From NCBI GenBank assembly GCA_963726615.1, contig CAVSCX010000010.1:62001-126000 (forward strand): a stretch of DNA of 64,000 bases, given 5' to 3'. Position 1 is the first letter of the stretch. Each line of letters opens with the position of its first letter. A model generated the notes under the pieces. The model worked only from the letters and a program-made list of their open reading frames with translations. It was not told the origin of the DNA and made no database searches. This DNA comes from CAWDZK01 sp963726615. GTDB lineage: Bacteria > Actinomycetota > Actinomycetes > JACCUZ01. Below, in pieces: positions 1 through 8,693 of the stretch. The position numbers were made by a program, and so were the translations under genes.

Positions 1-7
1 GGGTCGG

Positions 8-2791
8 CTAGGAGTCCGGTGCCGACACCCGGGGGCGCCGACCGACAGCCGCGGCTCCAATGAGCAGAACCAGCACGAGGAGAGCGAACCCCGAGACTGC
101 GAAGCCCGCGCGCTCCACCGTACCGAGGCGGTAGTCCAGCACGATGCGCATCCGTCCGTGCTGCGCGGGAAGCTGCACCCACATCATCCCCGGCCCGGCC
201 GCCCGCAGCGTGAGCTCGCGACCGGCCGAGGTAGCGTGCCAGTCGGGCGCGAAGTGCTCCTTCACGAGCACGCCGCGGGCCGTCCGTCCGACGACCACCG
301 TGCGGCGTTCGGAAGTGATGAACCGCACCTGTGCGGGCACCGGCCGGGTCGGGGCTGCTCCGAGCAGGTTGCCGAGGAACCGTCCCTCGGCCGCCGCACG
401 ACTGTCTGCTGCGTGGTAGGGCAACCCGAAGCCCTCCCAGGTCACGTTGCCGCGGCCGAGCCGGCGGGTTGCCGTGACCAGTGACCCGCCGCTGCGCAGC
501 ACCGGCCGGCCCTTCCGCGCCAACCGCCCCGCCTCGACCTCCCAGCTGCCCGAATCCGCGTACGAGGGCGGGCCGAACGCGTCGAGATCGACCCCTGCGA
601 GTGCGGCATCGCCAGCCGTGTGCCAGTCCCATGAGCCGCGTACCGTGCGTCGGTGCAGGGACGAGATGGGCATCAGCCCTCGATCGGCCTGCAGCAGGCG
701 CTCGGCCGGACCGTCTCGGTCGGGGTCGGCCACCACGACGTGACCCCCCCGGCTGGCGTACCGGTGCAGCGCGGCGGCCGCCTGCCCGGTGTCCCCCAGC
801 TCGCCGCCGTAGAACAGCACCGTGTCGAACGGGACCAGCTCGGCGGCCGTGACGCCTGCGAGGCTTGCGGGTCCCTGCACCGGCACCAAGGCCCCGCTTC
901 CGACGGCGGCCCCGGCCAGCGCGCGCAGGACGAGGTCGTAGTGCGGCTGGTCGCCGATCACCAGGACGGTTGGTGCTCGCGAGGCCGAGATCACCGGGCC
1001 GGACCCCCGCACCGAGAACGTCGCGAAGGGCGACCGGGTGGCCGGCGCCTCGGTGAGCTGGGGGTCGGCCCGCTCCCAGTCCAGCGAAGCAGCCCCCGGG
1101 TCGGACATCACCGTGCTAACGGCGTTCCAGTCGAGCAGGAAGTGGCGCACCTCGCTCGACTGGTCGGGTGCGCCCTTCAACGCCTCCTCGAACCACACCT
1201 GGTAGTCCTGCTGCAGGTTTCCGTGGTCCTGGTAGCCGCGGGTCTGGGGCAGCCCCGACACGGCGTTGACGAAGTTGCTGGTGGCGTCGGTGGCCACGGC
1301 AAGCCGGTGCTGGTGGTCAGGAGAGTCGCTGGGCAGCCCTGAGGCCCGCACCCGGTCCTGACGCGAGCCGTTGGCGCGGGTGCCAGGCGGCAGGGAGGCT
1401 GCGGTCCCGAGCAGCCCCGCGATCGTCAGGACAGCCACCAGGGTCAGGACCGGTCCCCGCAGCCGGCGGCGACCCCATCCTGGCCGGCGATGCAGGACCA
1501 GGCCGAGGCCGATACCGACGACGCAGGCCAGCAGCCACGCGGGGTAGACCAGCAGGTCGACCGGCTGCAGTCCGTTGACGTAGTACGGGAACCGGGGCAC
1601 GAGGTAGCCGACGAAGCCGTAACCGAGGACGGCGGGGACGCCTGCCGAGAGCGCGAGGACGGCCCGCAGAGAGAAGCCGGTCTCAGCCATCCGCGAGTGC
1701 CACGCGGCGAGTGCCCGGACCCGCGGCGACGCCCGGTCCGGAAGGGGAGACCCGGCACCCGCGGACAGAAAGGTGACGTCGGTGCCCATCGCGACCTTGT
1801 CGGCCATGGGCACGTGTGGGCGCCGAAGCCTGACCACGGCGAGCGCCACCACGGCGACGGCCAAGGGGAGCAGAACGGGTGAGAGCCCCGCCAGCTGCGT
1901 CTTCGGCGCCCAGACCAGCATGGCGCCGGTCAGCGGGACCTCCTGGTCCGTCCACGGGCTCTGGGCGCGCGGCAGGAGCACGAGCGGCAGGTAGAAGTAC
2001 GCCGAAAGCCCGCCGGTCAGGGCTGCCACGGCGGCAGCGGCAGCTGCGCGGTGCGCCACATCCCGCCAGCTCCCGAGGAGCAGGATGGCGGCGACAAGGG
2101 CCATGCCGGCCATCCCGACCACCGGATGCATGCTCAGGCCGACGGCGAGTGCGACCGAGGTGCCGATCATCGTCAGCCAGCCGCCACGGACTGCGATCCG
2201 AGCGGCGCCCGCGACAGCCAGTGCGACGGCGGACAGGCCGAGCAGTCGCGGGTAGAGGCCGTAGGTCACTGCCTGTGCCCACAGGGTGGGTGTGCCCAGG
2301 AGAGCCGCGCCGGCCACGAGCGCCGCCGTGCGGCTTCCGCAGGCCGCGCGGACGGTGCCGTATACACCGATGGCGACACCCAGGATCCCGGCCAGGGACG
2401 CGACGTTCATCGCGGTCGTCGCCGGTACGTGGCCGATGGCGGCGATTGCGGCGACGAGCATGTGGTAGCCGGGCGGATAGGACCCGAGGAAGGTCGGCAT
2501 GCCGGAGTACCACTGGTAGTTCCAGGAGACGTGTGGCCAGCTGTTCAGCACGAACTGCGTCTTCGACAGGTGGCCCCACACGTCATTGCCCTCGGGGAAG
2601 CCGGTGAACGCATGAACCCGGGCTCCGAGCGTCAGCGTGAGCACGAGCAGCCCGGTGAGGTCGACCAGGGTGCGCACCGGGCCGGCCAGGCGCCAGGCCG
2701 CCCCCGGCCGCCCTCTGGTGCCAGCCCCGCCGGACGCGCCGTCGGTTGGGGACGCCAGTGGCGTGGTCGTCGCCAGCGTTGTCCCCGACAT
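8..2791 (-). CDS. GT-C-like polytopic membrane protein (PTPS-related family)
   Basis: The protein has 927 residues if it starts at the ATG at 2791; an in-frame start at 2854 would add 21 low-complexity residues. A first membrane helix lies near residues 40-58. A luminal/extracellular loop follows with an acidic/His cluster (D70, H73) and the aromatic run WNYQWYSGMP...YPPGYH (residues 90-110). About ten further hydrophobic segments follow, then a soluble C-terminal region and a last helix near the C-terminus. The loop resembles the PTPS_related (PF10131) and YfhO-like GT-C membrane glycosyltransferases, which use polyprenyl-phosphate sugars outside the membrane. It is divergent from a polyprenyl-phosphate sugar synthase gene, which fits a donor/acceptor pair. 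Substrate unknown. The family call is from motif resemblance only. Confidence 0.7.
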   Translation of the reverse strand: MSGTTLATTTPLASPTDGASGGAGTRGRPGAAWRLAGPVRTLVDLTGLLVLTLTLGARVHAFTGFPEGNDVWGHLSKTQFVLNSWPHVSWNYQWYSGMPTFLGSYPPGYHMLVAAIAAIGHVPATTAMNVASLAGILGVAIGVYGTVRAACGSRTAALVAGAALLGTPTLWAQAVTYGLYPRLLGLSAVALAVAGAARIAVRGGWLTMIGTSVALAVGLSMHPVVGMAGMALVAAILLLGSWRDVAHRAAAAAAVAALTGGLSAYFYLPLVLLPRAQSPWTDQEVPLTGAMLVWAPKTQLAGLSPVLLPLAVAVVALAVVRLRRPHVPMADKVAMGTDVTFLSAGAGSPLPDRASPRVRALAAWHSRMAETGFSLRAVLALSAGVPAVLGYGFVGYLVPRFPYYVNGLQPVDLLVYPAWLLACVVGIGLGLVLHRRPGWGRRRLRGPVLTLVAVLTIAGLLGTAASLPPGTRANGSRQDRVRASGLPSDSPDHQHRLAVATDATSNFVNAVSGLPQTRGYQDHGNLQQDYQVWFEEALKGAPDQSSEVRHFLLDWNAVSTVMSDPGAASLDWERADPQLTEAPATRSPFATFSVRGSGPVISASRAPTVLVIGDQPHYDLVLRALAGAAVGSGALVPVQGPASLAGVTAAELVPFDTVLFYGGELGDTGQAAAALHRYASRGGHVVVADPDRDGPAERLLQADRGLMPISSLHRRTVRGSWDWHTAGDAALAGVDLDAFGPPSYADSGSWEVEAGRLARKGRPVLRSGGSLVTATRRLGRGNVTWEGFGLPYHAADSRAAAEGRFLGNLLGAAPTRPVPAQVRFITSERRTVVVGRTARGVLVKEHFAPDWHATSAGRELTLRAAGPGMMWVQLPAQHGRMRIVLDYRLGTVERAGFAVSGFALLVLVLLIGAAAVGRRPRVSAPDS

Positions 2792-3006
2792 GGTTGGTCC
2801 CGTCCCCGTGAAGCGTCGTCCCCGTGATGCGTCGTTCGCCGGCTCTGTACGCACCGGCCCCGGGTTCCATCGGCGAGTTTCCGCTGGACCCTGAGCCGGT
2901 CGGGCCGCGGAAGTCGTCGGGCTGCCGACGTCCCACGACGGCGTTCAGAAAGATCCACTCATTGGGCGGCTACATGCCGGGCCGCGACCGGCCGAAGACT
3001 GTGGGC

Positions 3007-4137
3007 ATGCCGCTCCACGCCACAGTCGTCGTCCCCACGTTCAACGAACGGGGCAACGTCGAAGCGCTCGTCGACCGACTTCAGACGGCCCTGTCCGGCA
3101 CGGCGCACGAGATCCTGTTCGTGGACGACTCGACTGACGACACTGCCGACGTGGTGCGGCGGTTGGCCGCCCGGCGCCCCGGGGTGCGCCTGGTCCAGAG
3201 GGTCGGCCCCCAGCGGACGGGGGGCCTGTCGGGCGCTGTTGCCCGGGGTATCAGCGAGGCGCGTGGCCGCTGGGTCGTGGTGATGGACGGCGACCTGCAG
3301 CATCCCCCCGAGCTGGTGCCCGAACTGATCGCCCTCGGCGACGGGGGGGACGCGGACCTGGTCGTGGCGAGTCGGTACGTCGGCCAGGGCGACGCCTCCG
3401 GGCTGAGCTCGTCCTGGCGACGCACGGTGAGCAGTGCCTCCACGCTGCTTGCCCGCACGCTGTTCCCCTGGCGTGTGGGCCGGCTGTGCACGGACCCGAT
3501 GACCGGGTTCTTCTGCGTGTCCCGCGAGGCGGTCGACCTCACCCGCCTTCGACCACGGGGCTTCAAGATCCTCTTCGAGATCCTCGCCAGCCACCGCCTC
3601 CGGGTTCTCGAGGTCCCCTTCGTGTTCGGCACCCGGCACTCCGGTGCCAGCAAGGCCTCCTGGCGGCAGGGTGCGGAGTTCGTCCATCAGCTGCTCTCAC
3701 TGCGTGCCGGCAGGGTGCTGCGGTTCGCCGCCGTAGGTGCCACCGGTGTGGTCGTCAACCTCGGCGCGATGGGGCTGCTGCTCCACGAGGGCCTGCACTA
3801 CGTCCCGGCGAGCCTGCTGTCCACCGAGCTCGCAATCGTCAGCAACTTCTTGTTGCAGGAGCGGTTTGTGTTCCGGTCGAGCAACCACGCTGCGTCCTGG
3901 CGTCGACGGGCAGCGATGTCGCTGGCATTGAACAACGTCGACAACTTCCTGAGGGTGCCCCTGCTGCTCGTTCTCGTCGGCCAAGCCGGCCTGCCTGCAC
4001 TCCTGGCGCAGGCTGCCGCGGTGGCCGTCGGGTTCGCGCTGCGGTTCACCGTGCTGTCCCGGGTCGTGTACCGGGCACGACGGCTGCCTGAGGCGCCGAG
4101 CCGGATGTCGGAGGCCCCGCCGATTCGCGCGGCCTGA
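3007..4137 (+). CDS. Polyprenyl-phosphate glycosyltransferase (GT2) fused to GtrA-like membrane domain
   Basis: The N-terminal GT2 domain (about residues 5-230) has the opening strand VVVPTFNE, the nucleotide-binding VDDSTDD and the DGD metal site in VMDGDLQHP, as in dolichyl/polyprenyl-phosphate mannose synthases. The C-terminal part (about 238-360) is a GtrA-like four-helix membrane domain that begins LRFAAVGATGVVVN. Such fusions attach a sugar from a nucleotide donor to a lipid phosphate and probably help flip or hold it. Start choice is uncertain: ATG 3007, GTG 3001 and ATG 2974 are all in frame, and none has a strong ribosome-binding site; 3007 places the first beta strand as in relatives. 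The divergent neighbour is a GT-C-like protein that could use the product. Confidence 0.85.
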   Translation: MPLHATVVVPTFNERGNVEALVDRLQTALSGTAHEILFVDDSTDDTADVVRRLAARRPGVRLVQRVGPQRTGGLSGAVARGISEARGRWVVVMDGDLQHPPELVPELIALGDGGDADLVVASRYVGQGDASGLSSSWRRTVSSASTLLARTLFPWRVGRLCTDPMTGFFCVSREAVDLTRLRPRGFKILFEILASHRLRVLEVPFVFGTRHSGASKASWRQGAEFVHQLLSLRAGRVLRFAAVGATGVVVNLGAMGLLLHEGLHYVPASLLSTELAIVSNFLLQERFVFRSSNHAASWRRRAAMSLALNNVDNFLRVPLLLVLVGQAGLPALLAQAAAVAVGFALRFTVLSRVVYRARRLPEAPSRMSEAPPIRAA

Positions 4138-4187
4138 GCGGGATCGTCGCGCGCGGCCGCGGTCGGTCGCATGGGAGGATCAGGGGC

Positions 4188-6200
4188 GTGACAGCGACGC
4201 CCGCCCCGGTCCTCGTCGTCGACTTCGGCGCCCAGTACGCCCAGCTCATCGCCCGCCGGGTGCGCGAGGCCCGCGTCTACAGCGAGATCGTCCCGCACAG
4301 CATGCCGGTGGCAGAGATGCTCGCGAAGCGGCCCGCCGCCATCGTCCTGTCGGGCGGCCCGTCGTCCGTCTACGCACCGGGTGCCCCCGCGGTCGACCCG
4401 GCGATGTTCACGGCCGGCGTCCCGGCGTTCGGCATCTGCTACGGCTTCCAGGCCATGGCGCTGGCGCTGGGCGGCACTGTCGCACGGACCGGGTCGGCGG
4501 AGTTCGGCCGGACCGCGCTCGAGGTCGTCGGCGGCGACCCGACGCTGTTCCACGGACTGCCTCGCGATCAGTCGGTGTGGATGTCGCACAACGACGCGGT
4601 CTCGGTCGCGCCCGAGGGCTTCGACGTCGTCGCCCGCACCGACGACACCCCCGTCGCGGCGTTCGAGAACGCCGGCCGATCACTGGCCGGCGTGCAGTTC
4701 CACCCCGAGGTGCTGCACACCGAGCACGGCCAGGCGGTGCTCGAGCACTTCCTGTACGAGGTCGCGGGGCTCGAGCCCAGCTGGACCATGTCCAGCGTCA
4801 TCGACGACCAGGTGGCGTCGATCCGGGCGCAGGTGGGCGACCGGCGGGTCGTCTGCGGCCTGTCCGGCGGCGTGGACTCGGCGGTCGCCGCGGCCCTGGT
4901 GCAGCGGGCCGTCGGCGACCAGCTCACCTGCGTGTTCGTCGACCACGGCCTGCTGCGCAAGGGCGAGGCGGAGCAGGTCGAGCGCGACTTCGTCGAGGCG
5001 ACCGGCGTCCGGCTGAAGGTGGCCGACGCGTCCAAGCAGTTCCTCGACGCGCTGGCCGGCGTCAGCGACCCGGAGGAGAAGCGCAAGGTCATCGGTCGTG
5101 AGTTCATCCGGGTGTTCGAGGAGGCTGCCCGCGAGGTCGTCGCCGAGGCCGGGGCCGACGGGGAGTCCGTCGACTTCCTGGTGCAGGGCACGCTCTACCC
5201 GGACGTCGTCGAGTCCGGTGGCGGCACCGGCACGGCCAACATCAAGTCGCATCACAACGTGGGCGGCCTGCCCGACGACCTGCAGTTCGCCCTGGTCGAG
5301 CCGCTGCGCACGCTGTTCAAGGACGAGGTGCGCAAGGTGGGCCTCGAGCTGGGTCTGCCGGAGGCGATCGTCTGGCGCCAACCCTTCCCCGGCCCGGGCC
5401 TGGGCATCCGGATCGTCGGCGAGGTGACCCTGGAGCGGCTCGACGTCCTGCGCGAGGCCGACGCGATCGCGCGCGAGGAGCTCACCGTGGCCGGTCTCGA
5501 CCGGGAGATCTGGCAGTGCCCGGTCGTCCTGCTCGGCGACGTCCGCTCGGTCGGCGTCCAGGGCGACGAGCGCACCTACGGCCACCCGGTGGTGCTGCGC
5601 CCGGTCTCCTCGGAGGACGCCATGACCGCGGACTGGACCCGCGTGCCCTACGACGTGCTGGCCCGCATCTCCACCCGCATCACCAACGAGGTGCGTGAGG
5701 TCAACCGGGTGACCCTCGACATCACCTCGAAGCCCCCGGCACCATCGAGTGGGAGTAGCGCGTCGAGCAGCCTCCGCCCCGTGCTGCGGCCACGGGATGT
5801 GGGGGTGACGACGGGACGGCGCAATCCTCGAGCCAACGTCGCACACCGGCCGAGACACGACGCCGAGCTCCGGAAGTCCGCCGCTGAGTCGAGTCACGAG
5901 CGGATGCGGAGCGGGACGCGTGGCGCGGCGGTGGCGCCGAGCGCGTTGCGGGCCATGACACGCACGGTGTACCGGCCGCGGCCCAGGTCGAGGCGGGAAG
6001 CCGTCAGGATCAGCGCTCGATGGCCCGCCTCCACGGCCTTGGCCACCGTGGCGACGGTCGCGCCGGACCGGTCGACGAAGCGGACATGGACCCGCGCGGG
6101 TGCCCCTGGGCGGAAGGACAGCCGCGTCTGCCGAACAGCGCGCGGTCCCGAAATGCGGATGACGGATCGGCTGAGAGACACGTCGCGCAGCCGCGGGTGA
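4188..6200 (+). CDS. guaA: GMP synthase (glutamine-hydrolysing), C-terminus altered by a 1-nt frameshift
   Basis: Converts XMP to GMP using ATP and glutamine. The glutaminase domain has nucleophile C84 in GICYGFQ and the H172/E174 pair in FHPEV. The ATP pyrophosphatase loop SGGVDS is at 226-231, followed by the dimerisation domain. GTG start with GGGAGG about nine bases upstream. The family ends in KPPxTIEWE. Here a C-run at 5733-5737 is one base short compared with the second copy, so residue 517 onward changes frame and the ORF runs on to 6200 (670 aa instead of about 523). Adding one base restores TIEWE and a TAG stop at 5756-5758. The last residues are highly conserved and near the XMP site, so the as-written protein may be impaired. 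A homopolymer sequencing error is equally possible. The extra 3' part overlaps the opposite-strand gene. Confidence 0.9.
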   Translation: MTATPAPVLVVDFGAQYAQLIARRVREARVYSEIVPHSMPVAEMLAKRPAAIVLSGGPSSVYAPGAPAVDPAMFTAGVPAFGICYGFQAMALALGGTVARTGSAEFGRTALEVVGGDPTLFHGLPRDQSVWMSHNDAVSVAPEGFDVVARTDDTPVAAFENAGRSLAGVQFHPEVLHTEHGQAVLEHFLYEVAGLEPSWTMSSVIDDQVASIRAQVGDRRVVCGLSGGVDSAVAAALVQRAVGDQLTCVFVDHGLLRKGEAEQVERDFVEATGVRLKVADASKQFLDALAGVSDPEEKRKVIGREFIRVFEEAAREVVAEAGADGESVDFLVQGTLYPDVVESGGGTGTANIKSHHNVGGLPDDLQFALVEPLRTLFKDEVRKVGLELGLPEAIVWRQPFPGPGLGIRIVGEVTLERLDVLREADAIAREELTVAGLDREIWQCPVVLLGDVRSVGVQGDERTYGHPVVLRPVSSEDAMTADWTRVPYDVLARISTRITNEVREVNRVTLDITSKPPAPSSGSSASSSLRPVLRPRDVGVTTGRRNPRANVAHRPRHDAELRKSAAESSHERMRSGTRGAAVAPSALRAMTRTVYRPRPRSRREAVRISARWPASTALATVATVAPDRSTKRTWTRAGAPGRKDSRVCRTARGPEMRMTDRLRDTSRSRG

Positions 6201-7753
6201 CGACTCGCCACGATTGTGACGCCGTGTCGAGTGGCCTGGTTCTGTGCCTGGTCCGTGGCGGTGAGGCGTATCCGGTGCACACCCGGAGCCTGGAACGTCC
6301 TCGTAACCCGATCTCCTGCCACCGGGGCATGGTGGTCGAACTGCCACGTGACCGAGGGGGTCGACCACGCGTCTCTGGCACGGGCGGAGTACGAGACCCT
6401 TTCGCCGCGGCGGGCGAACGTGGTCCTGTCGAACTTCCTGATGGTCGGCGCTACACCGTCGAAGACCTGCGAACGCAGCAGCCCACCGGACTCCTCCCAC
6501 AGCAGCGTTCCATGGCCGGCCGGGTCCACCGCGACCCGTGGTCCAGACACCGAGCCGCTCGCTAGGGACGTGGGCATCGACCAGGCCCGACCCACGGTGC
6601 GGGTGATGGCGTAGAGGGTGCGGCTCGCGGTCAGCTGCTCGGTGCTCCCGGTCCACATGATGACGCTGCTGCGACCGGCCCCGAACCCGATTTTCGGAGA
6701 GGAGTTGTAGACCTGCGGCGAGTCGATGCGGGTCACCGTCCACGTACCACCTGGAGCCCAGGTGGCGGTGTCGAGATCCGAGCGGCGGTTCCCGTCACCG
6801 GACGTCACCCACGCTGCCACCGCCTCGCCAGTGACGTTCACACCCAGGTCCAGCTGCCACGCAAGCTCGCTGCTGGATCGCGACAGCGTCGTCGTCGGGT
6901 CCCAGTCGGCCCCCATCGCCCGAGTGGCGCTCTCGACACCCGACAAACCGCTGACGTCGCCGTACGTCCATGCGGCGGTGGTGCGATCGTCCGCGTCGAC
7001 GATGACCTTCGGCTCGTGCCCGGGACTGTTGGACAGTACGCGCGGTGCGCTCCAGGCGCCGGCCGCCGGCGTGCGGTCAGCCGTCAGCACCCGACCGCCC
7101 TGACCCCATACCGCGATCGCCCGGCCGTCGGCATCGACGGCGACCGTCGCCTTGCCCGCACCAGGGGTCGTCGCGAGGTCAGAGATCGCCCATCCTCGCT
7201 GTCCGGCGGCTCGGTAGGCGGCTGCGACGATCCTGCCCGCCCCGCCGCTGGCGTCCTGGGTCCAGACAACCGCCGCGTCGCCGCGTGCATCGGTAGCCAC
7301 CTCCGGTTCGAAGGCATGCGTCCCGGTCGGCGACAGGTCCTGGCTCGGGCTCCACGTGGCCCCGTCGGACGTCGCGGCTCGGATCACGCTTCCGCTCCTG
7401 CCGGTCAGGAAGTCGCGCCAGACTGCGACGACGTGTCCCTCACCGTCGACGGCCGTGGCGGGCTCGGCGTCCTGCGTCTCCGACCGGATGTCGACCTGCG
7501 CAGGCGTGCTCCATGTACCGCCTGGCGGTCTGCGGGAGCTCATGAGCAGGAAGTTGGTGGCGGTCGCCTCGACCCACGTGGCGACTGCGTTGCCGTCTGG
7601 CGTCAGTACGACGTCGTACTGGCTGGCTGAGACACGCGTCGTCAGCGTCGCGACGTCCGAGATCCACCCCGGCTCGGCAGTACTGGGCGGAGCGAGTGCG
7701 ACGCCGACCACGCCTAGCACCGCGACCAGGACGATGCTGCGATGTCCACTCAT
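5894..7753 (-). CDS. Secreted BNR/beta-propeller-like repeat protein with PKD-like domain
   Basis: 619 residues. An N-terminal signal peptide is visible (hydrophobic residues 6-21, likely cleavage after STA near residue 26). Residues about 30-420 hold repeated units of roughly 50-60 residues with the pattern D-G-x-A-V-A-V-W followed by W-S, typical of sialidase-type BNR or Asp-box propellers. A PKD-like beta sandwich follows (about 430-520), then a C-terminal Ig-like segment. AGGGG precedes the ATG at about six bases. No catalytic residues are recognisable, so binding or structural roles are as likely as hydrolysis. It lies between the two guaA copies and may have arrived with the duplication. 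Product secreted; substrate unknown. Confidence 0.75.
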   Translation of the reverse strand: MSGHRSIVLVAVLGVVGVALAPPSTAEPGWISDVATLTTRVSASQYDVVLTPDGNAVATWVEATATNFLLMSSRRPPGGTWSTPAQVDIRSETQDAEPATAVDGEGHVVAVWRDFLTGRSGSVIRAATSDGATWSPSQDLSPTGTHAFEPEVATDARGDAAVVWTQDASGGAGRIVAAAYRAAGQRGWAISDLATTPGAGKATVAVDADGRAIAVWGQGGRVLTADRTPAAGAWSAPRVLSNSPGHEPKVIVDADDRTTAAWTYGDVSGLSGVESATRAMGADWDPTTTLSRSSSELAWQLDLGVNVTGEAVAAWVTSGDGNRRSDLDTATWAPGGTWTVTRIDSPQVYNSSPKIGFGAGRSSVIMWTGSTEQLTASRTLYAITRTVGRAWSMPTSLASGSVSGPRVAVDPAGHGTLLWEESGGLLRSQVFDGVAPTIRKFDRTTFARRGERVSYSARARDAWSTPSVTWQFDHHAPVAGDRVTRTFQAPGVHRIRLTATDQAQNQATRHGVTIVASRHPRLRDVSLSRSVIRISGPRAVRQTRLSFRPGAPARVHVRFVDRSGATVATVAKAVEAGHRALILTASRLDLGRGRYTVRVMARNALGATAAPRVPLRIRS

Positions 7754-7812
7754 GGCAACCCCTGGGGACTGCGACCGCCCCGATCCGCGCCCGCCTGGCT
7801 GATGCTAGCCGC

Positions 7813-8528
7813 TGCGTGGCCGGCGGGGGGGAATCGGTGGACGCGGCCGCGCTGGTCCAGCGCGCCGTCGGCGACCAGCTCACCTGCGTGTTCGTCGACC
7901 GGCTGAAGGTGGCCGACGCGTCCAAGCAGTTCCTCGACGCGCTGGCCGGGGTCAGCGACCCGGAGGAGAAGCGCAAGGTCATCGGCCGTGAGTTCATCCG
8001 GGTGTTCGAGGAGGCTGCCCGCGAGGTCGTCGCCGAGGCCGGGGCCGACGGGGAGTCCGTGGACTTCCTGGTGCAGGGCACGCTCTACCCGGACGTCGTC
8101 GAGTCCGGTGGCGGCACCGGCACGGCCAACATCAAGTCGCATCACAACGTGGGCGGACCGGCCCGGGCCTGGGCATCCGGATCGTCGGCGAGGTGACCCT
8201 GGAACGGCTCGACGTCCTGCGCGAGGCCGACGCGATCGCGCGCGAGGAGCTCACCAGGGCCGGTCTCGACCGGGAGATCTGGCAGTGCCCGGTCGTCCTG
8301 CTCGGCGACGTCCGCTCGGTCGGCGTCCAGGGCGACGAGCGCACCTACGGCCACCCGGTGGTGCTGCGCCCGGTCTCCTCGGAGGACGCCATGACCGCGG
8401 ACTGGACCCGCGTGCCCTACGACGTGCTGGCCCGCATCTCGACCCGCATCACCAACGAGGTGCGTGAGGTCAACCGGGTGACCCTCGACATCACCTCGAA
8501 GCCGCCCGGCACCATCGAGTGGGAGTGA
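7813..8528 (+). pseudogene. Decayed partial second copy of guaA (3' half)
   Basis: Corresponds to the full guaA from about the SGGVDS loop to the stop. Two deletions are visible against that copy. One of 66 bp (after 7900) removes 22 codons in frame. One of 121 bp (after 8156) shifts the frame, so the remainder is read only as a separate segment, 8193-8528. There is no glutaminase domain, no start signal, and the P-loop is degraded. Outside the deletions only a few base changes are seen, one of them V to R in the segment after 8250. The left 20-odd bases instead carry several synonymous changes in a row. This copy keeps the normal ending TIEWE and a TGA stop, unlike the full-length gene. It cannot make GMP synthase by itself. 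Confidence 0.88.
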
Positions 8529-8549
8529 GCCGCGGGCTCTGACCGCGGC
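8529..8549 (+). terminator. Hairpin directly after the guaA remnant
   Basis: Arms GCCGCGG (8529-8535) and CCGCGGC (8543-8549) form a perfect 7-bp G/C stem with a 7-nt loop, starting one base after the stop of the guaA remnant. There is no T-run, as is common in high-GC actinobacteria. This is probably the original guaA terminator, which suggests that the remnant preserves the ancestral 3' end of the gene. Confidence 0.45.
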
Positions 8550-8693
8550 CCCGGTGGGCCGCCGACGACCGTGACCGCCCGTCGCGAGACGTCGCCGACC
8601 CCGCGGTGCAGCGTGTCTCGCTCCCCAAGGCACCCGGATGGTCCCGCCGGACAGGGGCTCGACCTGCCGATGATGCATCCGGAGGTCGTTGCT

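Noticed and set aside
4680..6743. A 687-codon minus-strand frame across guaA
   Set aside because: Antisense shadow of a high-GC gene; no family resemblance.
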